Assembly (NCBI GenBank): GCA_018822845.1
Contig: JAHJJD010000003.1
Location: forward strand, 1-64,000
Length of the DNA: 64,000 nucleotides
Source: Gammaproteobacteria bacterium
Lineage (GTDB): Bacteria > Pseudomonadota > Gammaproteobacteria > Thiotrichales > Thiotrichaceae
Direction: 5' to 3'
The notes beneath the pieces were generated by a model that saw only the letters and a list, made by a program, of their open reading frames with translations, was not told the origin of the DNA and made no database searches. Made by a program: the position numbers and the translations under genes. How positions within the stretch are numbered: the stretch's first letter is position 1; every line of letters starts with the position of its first letter. Shown one piece after another: positions 35,040 to 43,343 of the stretch.

Positions 35040-35662
35040 CACTTGTCCTCCCCGTCATGCTCATGCGCCTGCACACTGAACAGGTGACGCAGTAATGAAA
35101 CCCGCCCGGAAATTTCCGGCTCCTGCTCTTCCCCCTTGTGCAACAGCAACAGGATGGATTGCAGCAGACGCGCCAGCGCCGCCACGAACAGCAGGAAAAA
35201 ACTCAATGGAACAACTGACTTGACGATCCAGCGGTTACCCAGACCGGTCGGGCTGGAAGAGGATTCGCCAATTTCGTAGGCTTGCCACACCCAGGCAAGG
35301 CTATGGTGGAAAATGACGATGATGAATGGCAGCAACAGGAACAGGATGCCCAGAATTTCAATCACATGCCGCGTATTCGCCGACAAGTGCATGTGCACCA
35401 GATCCACCCGGATGTGGGTATCATTGGTCATGGCATAACTCAGGCCAAACATGATACCGACTGCGTAGAATTGCCAGATCAGCTCTTCCAGTGCCACCAG
35501 ACCGTGATTAAAACCGTAACGCAGCACCACCTGTGCCAGAATGACCGCAATCACCACCACATTGATCCACGCCGCCACATGGCCGATCGCACGTACCAGA
35601 CCGTTCAGCCTGTCGACCACCGGAATGCGGTACAGCGGCTCAAAGCCAGTTTGCATACCCAT
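35039..35662 (-). CDS. dctQ: TRAP transporter small permease
   Basis: A 207-residue DctQ-family protein with four membrane segments (VVVIAVILAQVVLRYGF, IWQFYAVGIMFGLSYAM, ILGILFLLLPFIIVIFH, VVPLSFFLLFVAALARLL). The motif ALEELIWQFYA...THIRVDLVH is the family signature. GGAGGTG precedes the ATG. The cytoplasmic tail is longer than usual and Glu/His-rich. It binds DctM to form the membrane unit. Confidence 0.9.
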   Translation of the reverse strand: MGMQTGFEPLYRIPVVDRLNGLVRAIGHVAAWINVVVIAVILAQVVLRYGFNHGLVALEELIWQFYAVGIMFGLSYAMTNDTHIRVDLVHMHLSANTRHVIEILGILFLLLPFIIVIFHHSLAWVWQAYEIGESSSSPTGLGNRWIVKSVVPLSFFLLFVAALARLLQSILLLLHKGEEQEPEISGRVSLLRHLFSVQAHEHDGEDK

Positions 35663-35679
35663 GTTTCACCTCCGTATTA

Positions 35680-35785
35680 CCCCCCATCCCCAGCCCTTCC
35701 CCCGCAAGGGGTGAAGGGAGCAAGAGAAAAGAAGGGAGTGCTTCTTGTTCCCTCCCCCCTTGCGGGGGAGGGTTAGGGTGGGGGG
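35680..35785. repeat. Full-length double-hairpin palindromic element, intergenic copy
   Basis: About 106 bases between dctP and dctQ. Two hairpins, each with CCCC(C)GCAAGGGG-type tips, flank a spacer containing GAGCAAGAGAAAAG and CTTCTTGTTCC. The outer ends (CCCCCCATCCC and GGGTGGGGGG) are nearly complementary. The same plan (hairpin, spacer with AGCAAGA or TCTTG, hairpin) recurs inside glk and lutC. It may attenuate transcription between dctP and dctQM, a common arrangement in TRAP operons where the binding protein is needed in excess. Confidence 0.8.
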
Positions 35786-35796
35786 AATTCCCCCTG

Positions 35797-36891
35797 TTAC
35801 TTCGCTACCCGCTCAGTACCCGGACGTGGCAGGAATGCCCACTCGTTCCAGACCTTGTAATCGTTACGGAAGGTTTGCAGGTTTTCCCAGGTCGCCTTGA
35901 AATCAGCATCCTTGCCGGATTCTTCCTTGACCACTTCTTCCCACTTGGCGCGGAAGGCGTCCAGCATTTCATTGGACCAGTAACGGTTTTCCACACCATT
36001 CTTTTCGGTGTTTTCCTTCATCACCGGGAACTGGATGGCTTCGCCCAGCGCCAGACCGTCGAGCATGGCAGCTTTACAGGCCATTTCGAGGGTGTTCTGC
36101 TGGGCTGAACTCATTTCCTTCCACTGGTCGCCGTTGATGATCAGCTCGAAAACGGTGGCAGGCTGATGCCAGCCGGGGAAGTAGTTGTATTTCAGGATCT
36201 TGCTGAAACCCAGCCCCTTGTCGATGGCAGGCATGGAGAATTCGGTCGCATCAATCGCACCCTTTTCCAGCGCCGGGAAGATTTCCTTGGAAGGCAGCAG
36301 CGAGGTGGAAACACCCAGCTTTTCCATCACCAGCGCACCCAGACCGAAGAAGCGCATCCGCAGCCCTTGCAGGTCTTCCGGCTTGTCGATCGGCTTGGAG
36401 AACCAGCCGGAAGTTTCCGGCGCAATAATGCTGCACGGAATGGCGTGGACATTGAGTTTTTTCTTGTCGTACATGTCCTGCCACAGCTTGCGGCCTTCAC
36501 CGTAGTAAATCCAGGCGAGGAATTCCGGCGCATCCGGCCCGAACGGCACGGCGGAGAAAATCGCGCCCTGCTGCCCCAGCGTGCCAGTGTTATAGCCGGG
36601 GGTAGTCCAGCCAGCGTTGACCTGCCCCTTGTTGACCGCTTCGAGGATTTCCTTGGGTGGAATCAGCTTGTCCGGTTCGTAGATTTTCAGCTTCACGCTG
36701 CTATCCATCGCGTCGAGCTGCTCAGCCAGCCAGGCCGGGGTGCTGCCCAGACCTTGCAGGTGCGTGCCGAAATAGACTGGCACTTTCAGCAGGACTTTTT
36801 TGTCATCTTCGGCATTCGCAGTAGTAGCGGATGTGAGCAGGGCAACAGCAACGGCAACAGCGGTCGCCACACGGGTCAGTTTACGCAACAT
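35797..36891 (-). CDS. dctP: TRAP transporter periplasmic solute-binding protein
   Basis: A 364-residue DctP-family protein. The signal peptide (about 1-27, ending TTANA) is followed by KVPVYFGTHLQGLGSTPAWLAEQL. RFFGLGALVMEKLGVSTSLLPSKEIFPALEKGAIDATEF is the conserved core with the carboxylate-binding Arg. It resembles binding proteins for lactate and 2-oxo acids (Thermus TTHA0766, Rhodobacter TakP), matching the D- and L-lactate dehydrogenases beside it. GGAGGAG precedes the ATG. An LldR/PdhR-type operator lies 34 bases upstream. Confidence 0.93.
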   Translation of the reverse strand: MLRKLTRVATAVAVAVALLTSATTANAEDDKKVLLKVPVYFGTHLQGLGSTPAWLAEQLDAMDSSVKLKIYEPDKLIPPKEILEAVNKGQVNAGWTTPGYNTGTLGQQGAIFSAVPFGPDAPEFLAWIYYGEGRKLWQDMYDKKKLNVHAIPCSIIAPETSGWFSKPIDKPEDLQGLRMRFFGLGALVMEKLGVSTSLLPSKEIFPALEKGAIDATEFSMPAIDKGLGFSKILKYNYFPGWHQPATVFELIINGDQWKEMSSAQQNTLEMACKAAMLDGLALGEAIQFPVMKENTEKNGVENRYWSNEMLDAFRAKWEEVVKEESGKDADFKATWENLQTFRNDYKVWNEWAFLPRPGTERVAK

Positions 36892-36924
36892 GGTTTCTCC
36901 TCCAGCTTGAAAGCGTATCGTTTA

Positions 36925-36973
36925 AATTGGTAATACCAATTATCCAGATTATCAAACCAATTCCTTAATTGGT
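36925..36973. promoter_or_regulatory. LldR/PdhR-type operator cluster upstream of dctP
   Basis: AATTGGTAATACCAATT (36925-36941) is a perfect palindrome that equals the PdhR/LldR consensus AATTGGT-N3-ACCAATT. A second pair of half-sites in the outward order, ACCAATT-CCTT-AATTGGT, follows at 36956-36973. Together they would let the adjacent GntR regulator control dctPQM-dld. Confidence 0.8.
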
Positions 36974-37066
36974 CAGTCCGGCAATTCTTATCCATAACAT
37001 TTGCGCTTGTCAACAATGTTTTCAATACATTAGCGAAACCTGATACAGGTAGTGGCTGGCAGGGAA

Positions 37067-37120
37067 TTGCATTTGACCGGAAGAAGCCCTACACTACCCG
37101 AAAAATTGGTAAGACCAAAT
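37067..37120 (+). promoter_or_regulatory. Promoter and operator of the lldR-lutABC operon
   Basis: TTGCAT (37067-37072), a 17-base spacer and TACACT (37090-37095) form a fair promoter, predicting a start near 37102. AATTGGTAAGACCAAAT (37104-37120), one mismatch from the palindromic consensus, covers the predicted transcription start and reaches the lldR ATG, so binding would repress the operon. Confidence 0.65.
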
Positions 37121-37892
37121 GAGCCATACAGAAACCATGAAAAAGCCAAGAATCGCTGAACAAATCGCTGAACAACTGGAAGCCATGATTGTGGAGGGCA
37201 ATATGCAGCCCGGTGACCGCCTGCCTGCCGAACGCACCCTGGCGGAGCAGTTGGGGGTTTCGCGACCTTCATTACGCGAGGCCATCCAGACGCTGATCAG
37301 CCGTGGCCTGCTATGCTCCAAACCGGGCGGCGGCACATTCATCAAAAGCACCCTGGCCGCCGATTTCAGCGACCCGATGTTGACCCTGTTCCGTGAGAAT
37401 CCTGAATACCGTTTCGACGTGCTGGAAATCCGCCATGCGCTGGAAGGCAACGCCGCCTTCTACGCCGCCCTGCGTGCCAGCGACGAAGACAAGGCACGCA
37501 TCAAGCAGGCTTTCGACACCATGATTGCCCTGCACGGCAGCAAGGATCCGATGGATGAAGCGCGCGCCGATGCCGCGTTCCACCTGTCGATTGTGGAAGC
37601 CTCGCACAATCTGGTGCTGCTGCACGTCATGCAAGGGCTGTTTTCTCTGCTGCAAAACAGCATTTCGCACAACCTCGACAAGCTGTACACCATCCACCGC
37701 GTATTCGACCCGCTCAGTTGCCAGCACGAAGCCCTGATGAACGCGATCCTCGCCAGTGAACCGGAAAAAGCCCGCAAGGCCGCACAGGAACACCTCACCT
37801 TCGTGGAAGAATCCCTCAAGAAAATCGACGAGGAAGAAGCCCGCAAACTGCGCTCGATGCGCCGTCTGACCACCGTAGGAGCAGCCCTGTGA
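37119..37892 (+). CDS. lldR: GntR/FadR-family lactate regulator (LldR/PdhR-like)
   Basis: A 257-residue regulator. N-terminal winged helix: GDRLPAERTLAEQLGVSRPSLREAIQTLISRGLL, with PGGGTFI wing; C-terminal FCD domain: VLEIRHALEGNAAFYAALRASDED and the metal-binding His residues in HLSIVEASHN and HEALM. It resembles both E. coli PdhR and pseudomonad LldR. With lutABC downstream and a lactate transporter divergent, lactate (or pyruvate) is the likely inducer. ATG 37119 overlaps the operator; ATG 37137 (MKKPRIAEQ) fits relatives equally well. Confidence 0.88.
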   Translation: MSHTETMKKPRIAEQIAEQLEAMIVEGNMQPGDRLPAERTLAEQLGVSRPSLREAIQTLISRGLLCSKPGGGTFIKSTLAADFSDPMLTLFRENPEYRFDVLEIRHALEGNAAFYAALRASDEDKARIKQAFDTMIALHGSKDPMDEARADAAFHLSIVEASHNLVLLHVMQGLFSLLQNSISHNLDKLYTIHRVFDPLSCQHEALMNAILASEPEKARKAAQEHLTFVEESLKKIDEEEARKLRSMRRLTTVGAAL

Positions 37893-38746
37893 GCAAGCCC
37901 GATACCGTTTATTTCTTCGGCACCTGCCTGATCGACCTGATCTACCCGCAGGCGGGTGTATCGGCGATCCAGTTGATCCAGCGCGAAGGCGTGCAAGTCA
38001 TTTTTCCGCAGGCACAAACCTGTTGCGGGCAACCGGCGTGGAACTCCGGCTACCGCGACGAAGCCCGTGCTGTCGCCCGTAGCCAGATCGCACTATTCCC
38101 CAAGCCCATTCCCATCGTCATCCCCTCCGGCTCCTGCGCCGGGATGATGAAAACCCACTACCCGGAACTGTTCGCCGGTCAGCCGGACGAAGCACAGGCG
38201 CTGGAAGTCGCCGGGCGTGTGTACGAACTTACCGAATTTCTGGTCGACGTGCTGCACATTGAATTGAAGGATTTGGGCGAACCCGTGAAAGTCGCCGTGC
38301 ACACCTCCTGTTCATCCCGCCGCGAAATGGGCGTTGCCGACAGGATCGAAACGCTGCTGGATCAGCTTGCCAACGTCACCAAACTGGAACAAATCCGCAA
38401 GGCCGAATGCTGCGGCTTCGGCGGCACTTTCGCCGTCAAGCAACCGGAAATTTCCGCCTCCATGGTGCTGGAAAAGGTCGACACCATCCGTGCTACCCAA
38501 GCTGACCGTTTGGTCGGGCAGGATGCGGGTTGCCTGATGAATATTGGCGGGGCGATGGAAAAGCAGGGTGCTGCAATTCCGCATCAGCATATTGCCGAAT
38601 TTTTGTGGGAACGCACCAACATGGCTTCGACTCCGCTTCCTTCGACTCCGCTCAGGAACCACAGCCACCGGACAGAGCGTCCCCTGAACGAAGCTGCGGC
38701 CCGTTCCCTGAGCGGAGTCGAAGGGAACAAGGAGACTGCCCAATGA
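37889..38746 (+). CDS. lutA: LutA, CCG-domain subunit of L-lactate oxidation, with repeat-derived tail
   Basis: A 285-residue cysteine-rich protein (YkgE/LutA), subunit of the iron-sulfur complex oxidising L-lactate to pyruvate. Both CCG motifs are seen: QTCCGQPAWNSGY and AECCGFGGTFAVKQPE. It starts with GTG, overlapping the lldR stop (GTGA), with AGGAG 8 bases upstream. The family is about 240 residues; homology ends at HIAEFLWERTN, and the last 40 residues (from about 246) are encoded by a dispersed inverted repeat at 38625-38727, so the tail is probably non-functional. The stop overlaps lutB as ATGA. Confidence 0.92.
   Translation: MSKPDTVYFFGTCLIDLIYPQAGVSAIQLIQREGVQVIFPQAQTCCGQPAWNSGYRDEARAVARSQIALFPKPIPIVIPSGSCAGMMKTHYPELFAGQPDEAQALEVAGRVYELTEFLVDVLHIELKDLGEPVKVAVHTSCSSRREMGVADRIETLLDQLANVTKLEQIRKAECCGFGGTFAVKQPEISASMVLEKVDTIRATQADRLVGQDAGCLMNIGGAMEKQGAAIPHQHIAEFLWERTNMASTPLPSTPLRNHSHRTERPLNEAAARSLSGVEGNKETAQ
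38625..38727. repeat. Inverted-repeat element forming the lutA 3' end
   Basis: TTCGACTCCGCTCAGGAA (38641-38658) and TTCCCTGAGCGGAGTCGAA (38704-38722) are inverted copies, with one further TTCGACTCCGCTTCC unit outside on the left. The spacer is about 45 bases. The same core occurs in uvrD. The element encodes the last 40 residues of LutA and ends just before the lutB ribosome-binding site (AAGGAG). Confidence 0.8.
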
Positions 38747-40152
38747 TTTCCGAATTCCGCCAACACGTCATCGAAAACCTCGCCAAACCCAAGGTCCGCG
38801 CCAACTTCCGCAAGGCAATGGATGGCCTGATGCAACGCCGCCTCGACCAGTTCCCCGACCCGCAGGAGCTCGACCGCATCCGCACGCAAGCGCAAGCGAT
38901 CCGCGCCAACGCCCTGAGCAAACTGCCCGAGTTGCTGGAACAACTGGAAGCCAGACTCACCGCCAACGGCATCCACGTCCACTGGGCCGAGACCACCGAG
39001 CAAGCCAACCAGACCGTACTTGCCATCATGCAACAGCACGACGCCAAAACCCTGATCAAGGGCAAATCGATGGTTTCCGAAGAAATGGGACTGAACCATT
39101 TTCTGGAAGCACACGGCATTGATGCGCTGGAATCCGACCTGGGCGAATTCATCCTGCAACTGGCGCACGAACCGCCTTCGCACATCGTCGCCCCCGCCAT
39201 CCACAAAAGCCGTCAGGACGTGGCCAAACTGTTCAACGAAAAATTCCCCGACATACCCTACACCGAGAACATCGACGAACTGACGCAAGCCGCCCGCACC
39301 ATCCTGCGCGACAAGTTCTACAGCGCCGATATCGGGCTTTCCGGTGTCAATTTCGCGGTCGCTGAAACCGGCACGCTGTGTCTGGTCGAAAACGAAGGCA
39401 ACGGGCGCATGTCCACCACCGTTCCGCGCGTACACATCGCCGTCACCGGCATCGAAAAAGTAGTGGAAAAGTTCAGCGACATCCCGCCTTTGCTCAGTAT
39501 CCTGACCCGTTCCGCCACCGGGCAGCCGATCACCACCTACTTCAACATGATTTCCAGCCCGCGCAAACCGGGCGAAAAGGACGGCCCGGAAGAAGTACAT
39601 CTGGTGCTGCTCGACAACGGGCGTTCCAATATCTACAGCGACCCCGAACTGCTCGCCACCCTGCGCTGCATCCGCTGCGGCGCGTGCATGAACCACTGCC
39701 CGGTCTACACCCGCATCGGCGGGCACAGCTACGGCACGGTCTACCCCGGCCCCATCGGCATCATCCTGGAACCGCAAAAAGCCGGGCTGGACGTACACGG
39801 CGAACTCACCCAGGCGTCGACCCTGTGCGGCGCGTGCGGGGAAGTCTGCCCGGTACGCATCCCGATTCCGACCCTGATCAACCGCCTGCGTTTTGAAGGC
39901 GTGCGCAAGGACGCCAGCACCACCCCCGGAACTGGCAGCCGCCGCAAATTACAGGAAGCTGCCGCCTGGAAAGCCTGGTCGTGGTCAGCCAGCCACCCCG
40001 CTGTCTACAATTTCGGCGCAACCGCCGCCACCCGCTTGCAGGGCATGTTACCCACCAACATGAGCGCGTGGACGAACGTGCGCTCCGCCCCCAAACTCGC
40101 CGAGAAAACCCTGCACGAACGCCTGAAAGATCTGGGAGTCGCCGATGAATAA
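38743..40152 (+). CDS. lutB: LutB, ferredoxin-like iron-sulfur subunit of L-lactate oxidation
   Basis: A 469-residue LutB/YkgF protein: an N-terminal LUD domain (KGKSMVSEEMGLNHFLE, SGVNFAVAETGTLCLVENEGNGR) followed by two [4Fe-4S] motifs near 308, CIRCGACMNHCPVY, and near 360, CGACGEVCPVRIPI. It channels electrons in the lactate-oxidising complex. ATG 38743 is inside the lutA stop (ATGA), with AAGGAG upstream; an upstream in-frame extension is just repeat sequence. It overlaps lutC by 8 bases. Confidence 0.95.
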   Translation: MISEFRQHVIENLAKPKVRANFRKAMDGLMQRRLDQFPDPQELDRIRTQAQAIRANALSKLPELLEQLEARLTANGIHVHWAETTEQANQTVLAIMQQHDAKTLIKGKSMVSEEMGLNHFLEAHGIDALESDLGEFILQLAHEPPSHIVAPAIHKSRQDVAKLFNEKFPDIPYTENIDELTQAARTILRDKFYSADIGLSGVNFAVAETGTLCLVENEGNGRMSTTVPRVHIAVTGIEKVVEKFSDIPPLLSILTRSATGQPITTYFNMISSPRKPGEKDGPEEVHLVLLDNGRSNIYSDPELLATLRCIRCGACMNHCPVYTRIGGHSYGTVYPGPIGIILEPQKAGLDVHGELTQASTLCGACGEVCPVRIPIPTLINRLRFEGVRKDASTTPGTGSRRKLQEAAAWKAWSWSASHPAVYNFGATAATRLQGMLPTNMSAWTNVRSAPKLAEKTLHERLKDLGVADE

Positions 40153-40858
40153 TTCTGCTGCCCGCGCCAACATCCTGCAACGCCTGAGAAAAGAAACCCC
40201 TCCCGGCCTCCCCTTGTCAGGGGAGGGGCGTTCTTGCACGCTAGTGGCAGATGCGTCTTGTTCCTCCCCTGACAAGGGGAGGTTAGGAGGGGTTTCTTCC
40301 TTCGACTGGGACAAAGCCGAACGGGTACGCCGTTTCACCGAGCGTATGCAAGCCGTCCGCGCCGAAATCCACCACGCCGACCGCCACAACTGGCTAGAGG
40401 TGCTGGTCGAAATCTGCCAGGCCAAAGGGCTGAACAACCTGCTGCTGTCACCCAATACCGCATGGGGGCAGACCATCACCGCCCAAGCCGAACGCTTTCC
40501 GTCACTACGCCATTACGACCAGCCCATCGACGACTGGAAAGAAGAAATGTTCTACGGCATCGACGCCGCTTTCACCGCCACACGCGGCGGCATTGCTGAA
40601 ACCGGCACGCTGATCCTGTGGCCGGATGCAGAAGAACCACGCCAGATGTCGCTGGTTCCACCTATCCACATTGCGGTGCTGGAAACCGACCAGCTTTACA
40701 CCACCTTCGCCGCAGCAGTGCAGAAACAGGGCTGGGTGGAAACCGGGCTGCCAACCAATGCGCTGCTGGTGTCCGGCCCGTCGAAGTCGGCGGATATTGA
40801 GCAGACGCTGGCGTATGGGGTGCACGGGCCGAAGGAGCTGGTGGTGATTCTGGTGTGA
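40145..40858 (+). CDS. lutC: LutC, LUD-domain subunit of L-lactate oxidation, with palindromic-element insert
   Basis: A 237-residue LUD-domain protein (LutC/YkgG). The family core is clear: AFTATRGGIAETGTLILWP, LSLVPPIHIAVLETDQLY and GPSKSADIEQTLAYGVHGPKELVVILV. Residues about 17-51 (from ETPPGLPLSGEG to KGRLGGVSS) are encoded by a 102-base palindromic element and have no counterpart in the family; removing them leaves about 203 residues. The insert lies between the N-terminal helix and the LUD core, so the protein may stay functional. Third gene of lutABC. Confidence 0.92.
   Translation: MNNSAARANILQRLRKETPPGLPLSGEGRSCTLVADASCSSPDKGRLGGVSSFDWDKAERVRRFTERMQAVRAEIHHADRHNWLEVLVEICQAKGLNNLLLSPNTAWGQTITAQAERFPSLRHYDQPIDDWKEEMFYGIDAAFTATRGGIAETGTLILWPDAEEPRQMSLVPPIHIAVLETDQLYTTFAAAVQKQGWVETGLPTNALLVSGPSKSADIEQTLAYGVHGPKELVVILV
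40194..40295. repeat. Double-hairpin palindromic element inserted in frame in lutC
   Basis: A 102-base element with complementary ends (AAACCCCTCC and GGAGGGGTTT), hairpin tips CCCCTTGTCAGGGG and CCCCTGACAAGGGG, and a spacer with GTTCTTGCACG and GTCTTGTTCC. Length is a multiple of three and both junctions keep the lutC frame without a stop. Confidence 0.88.
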
Positions 40859-40989
40859 TAACTACTTTTCGGAACCCTGGGTTATTCTAGGGTCACGCAG
40901 GGGAACGCGCAGAAAGAAACACCCTCCACACTGCACATGCTTATCATACACTCAGAAGAGAATTCTCATGGAAAAGGAGGTAAACAAGC

Positions 40990-41136
40990 ATGACGCTCCA
41001 CCTACAACTGGAATATTTGCTGGCTCTCATTGCAGGCATTGTGATTCTGATTGTCCCCAGACTACTCAATTACATTGTGGCAATTTATTTGATCGCCGTA
41101 GGCGTGATCGGGATTTTGGGTATTAGAGTCAGCTAA
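40990..41136 (+). CDS. DUF3096 small membrane protein
   Basis: A 48-residue protein with two hydrophobic segments (LEYLLALIAGIVILIV and YIVAIYLIAVGVIGILGI) separated by PRLLN. This is the DUF3096 pattern, in which the PRLLNYIVAIYLIxxGxxG core is strongly conserved. AAAAGGAGG precedes the ATG by 8 bases. Function is unknown; such proteins are widespread in Proteobacteria. It forms a monocistronic unit between lutC and the sensor kinase. Confidence 0.75.
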   Translation: MTLHLQLEYLLALIAGIVILIVPRLLNYIVAIYLIAVGVIGILGIRVS

Positions 41137-41250
41137 TTGGGAGGACTCTCGTAGCCTATGGCATAGATGAGCCAGAGGAACTGTTAGTGGTTTTGGTATA
41201 CTGGATGCGCTATCTTGACCCCGTGCCCCAATGGCGTATCCAGTTCCTAT

Positions 41251-43332
41251 ATGAAACCATTTTTCCTTATCCTGTTCTGCTGCTTTTTACTGCCATCAGT
41301 AGGACAGGCAACGGCTGCGGACACACCACAACTCCAGACTCCTGCCACCATTGCCCTGACTAAAGCGGAACAAATCTGGCTGGCGCAACACCAAGACACT
41401 GGCCTGCGCTATTGCTTCAGCCCCGTCTGGACACCCTATGATTTTCTGGAAGATGGCCAGCACAAGGGCATTTTTGCCGACTACCTGCAACTCATCTCCC
41501 AGCGGCTGGGTATCCCCTTGCAGCCGGTAATAAGCAATAGCTGGCATAAAGCCTTGCAGCTTGCCCGCGAGCGCAAATGTGATCTGGTGTCAGGTGCAGT
41601 CAAAACCCCCGAGCGTGAAGCCTATCTGGCGTTTACCTCGCCGTATTACCTGACCACGCATGTCCTGCTGGCAAAATCTGACCAGCCTTTCATCCAGTCG
41701 ATTGCCGACATTGCGGATAGAAAAATTGCCGTGCCAGCCAAGGGAGCCATCGCGGATACGCTGCGGCAGGCTTATCCTGCCACCACCTTCATCCCGGTGA
41801 AATCGCCAGAACTGCTGTTCAAAACAGTCGAAAGTGGTGATGCCTATGCCGGGGTAGCGTCCTTCGAGCATGGGGTACAAATCGTCCAGCAAGGTTTGTA
41901 CAACCTGAAGATCATCGGTAAACTTGATGACACCTACCCCATTTCCATCGCAGTGCGCAATGACGCCCCCGAGCTGCTCAGCATCATGCAAAAAGCAGTC
42001 GATTCCCTGACCCAGAGCGACCACAACACCATCAAGCGCAACTGGAGTTCGGTCAATATCATCGAAAGCCCCGACTATTCCCTGATCTGGCAAATCGCCA
42101 TCGGCGCAACGCTCATTTTGCTGGGGATATTTTACTGGAACCGCAAACTGGCCCGCCTCAACACCGCACTTCAGCAAGCCAAAGAGGAAGCCGTCCGTGC
42201 CAGCCAGGCCAAAAGCGAATTCCTGACCAACATGAGCCATGAAATCCGTACCCCCATGAATGCCATGATCGGCTTTGGCTACCTGTTGCAACAAACCGAA
42301 CTCACGGACAAGCAGCTTGATTACCTCAACAAAATTCAGTCATCTTCCAAATTGCTGCTGGGCATTATCGACGACATTCTGGATGTGGCGAAAATCGAAG
42401 CAGGTAAGCTCGAACTGAGCACTACTGCATTCCGGCTCACGGATGTGTTGCAACAAATGGCTTTTATGCTGGAAGAGCAGGCACGGCAAAAAGGGCTGGG
42501 CTTTCACATTCAGGTTGCAGAGGATGTGCCTTCCTGCCTGGTCGGCGACCCCCAGCGCCTTGCCCAGATTCTGCTGAACCTTGCCAGTAACGCCATCAAG
42601 TTCACCGAGCGCGGCGAAATTCGCATCGGCATTGAACGCTTAACCCAGCTTGCAGATGCCTCCCGCTTGCAGTTCCGGGTGACCGACACCGGCATTGGTA
42701 TCAGTGCAGCGCAACAGGAAAAACTGTTCCTGCCTTTTTCCCAGGCAGACGCCTCCTTGTCCAGACGCTATGGCGGTAGCGGCCTGGGTCTGGTGATCAG
42801 CCAGGCGCTGGCGCGACTCATGGGCGGCGACATCAAACTGGATAGCCAACCGGGACAAGGCAGCACCTTTATTTTCACCGCAGCATTCACGGCCTGTCAG
42901 GATGGCGAGCCAGCCTACGCGGCCTCAACTGCACCAGCGGCAATAGCAGCAAACATCCACGTTTTACTGGTGGAGGATGACATCCTGAACCAGATGTTTG
43001 CCTGTGAACTGCTGAAAAAGTCGGGTGTTACCGTCACGGTGGCGAATAATGGCATGGAAGCCCTGGAAGCACTCAGGAAAACCGCTTTCCACCTGATCTT
43101 CATGGATATTCAAATGCCGCACATGGATGGCTACGAAGCCGTCAGGCTGATCCGCCAACAGCCCGCCTGGCGTCATTTGCCCATCATTGCCATGACGGCT
43201 CATGCCATCTCCGGTGAACGGGACAAATGTTTTGCCGCCGGTATGGATGACTACCTGTCCAAACCGATTGATCCATTAGGATTGGCAAATATGCTATCAA
43301 AATGGACAGCCGCTCAACGCCCGCCCGGATAA
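41251..43332 (+). CDS. Hybrid sensor histidine kinase with periplasmic solute-binding sensor (BvgS-like)
   Basis: A 693-residue membrane protein. Signal peptide (1-24), a family 3 solute-binding-like sensor domain (about 50-265; [38 protein letters not shown]), one membrane segment (about 282-300), then HisKA with the phospho-acceptor His in SHEIRTPMN (about 328), HATPase with [18 protein letters not shown] and GSGLGL, and a receiver domain with the Asp in [14 protein letters not shown] (about 617). There is no Hpt domain and no separate response regulator nearby, so the output partner is elsewhere. ATG 41251 opens directly on the signal peptide. Confidence 0.9.
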   Translation: MKPFFLILFCCFLLPSVGQATAADTPQLQTPATIALTKAEQIWLAQHQDTGLRYCFSPVWTPYDFLEDGQHKGIFADYLQLISQRLGIPLQPVISNSWHKALQLARERKCDLVSGAVKTPEREAYLAFTSPYYLTTHVLLAKSDQPFIQSIADIADRKIAVPAKGAIADTLRQAYPATTFIPVKSPELLFKTVESGDAYAGVASFEHGVQIVQQGLYNLKIIGKLDDTYPISIAVRNDAPELLSIMQKAVDSLTQSDHNTIKRNWSSVNIIESPDYSLIWQIAIGATLILLGIFYWNRKLARLNTALQQAKEEAVRASQAKSEFLTNMSHEIRTPMNAMIGFGYLLQQTELTDKQLDYLNKIQSSSKLLLGIIDDILDVAKIEAGKLELSTTAFRLTDVLQQMAFMLEEQARQKGLGFHIQVAEDVPSCLVGDPQRLAQILLNLASNAIKFTERGEIRIGIERLTQLADASRLQFRVTDTGIGISAAQQEKLFLPFSQADASLSRRYGGSGLGLVISQALARLMGGDIKLDSQPGQGSTFIFTAAFTACQDGEPAYAASTAPAAIAANIHVLLVEDDILNQMFACELLKKSGVTVTVANNGMEALEALRKTAFHLIFMDIQMPHMDGYEAVRLIRQQPAWRHLPIIAMTAHAISGERDKCFAAGMDDYLSKPIDPLGLANMLSKWTAAQRPPG

Positions 43333-43343
43333 GGGCTGCTACC

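Noticed and set aside
40194-40295. GC-rich repeats as a CRISPR array or tandem repeat tract
   Set aside because: The copies are scattered singly, are palindromic double hairpins and lack regular repeat-spacer units or cas genes.
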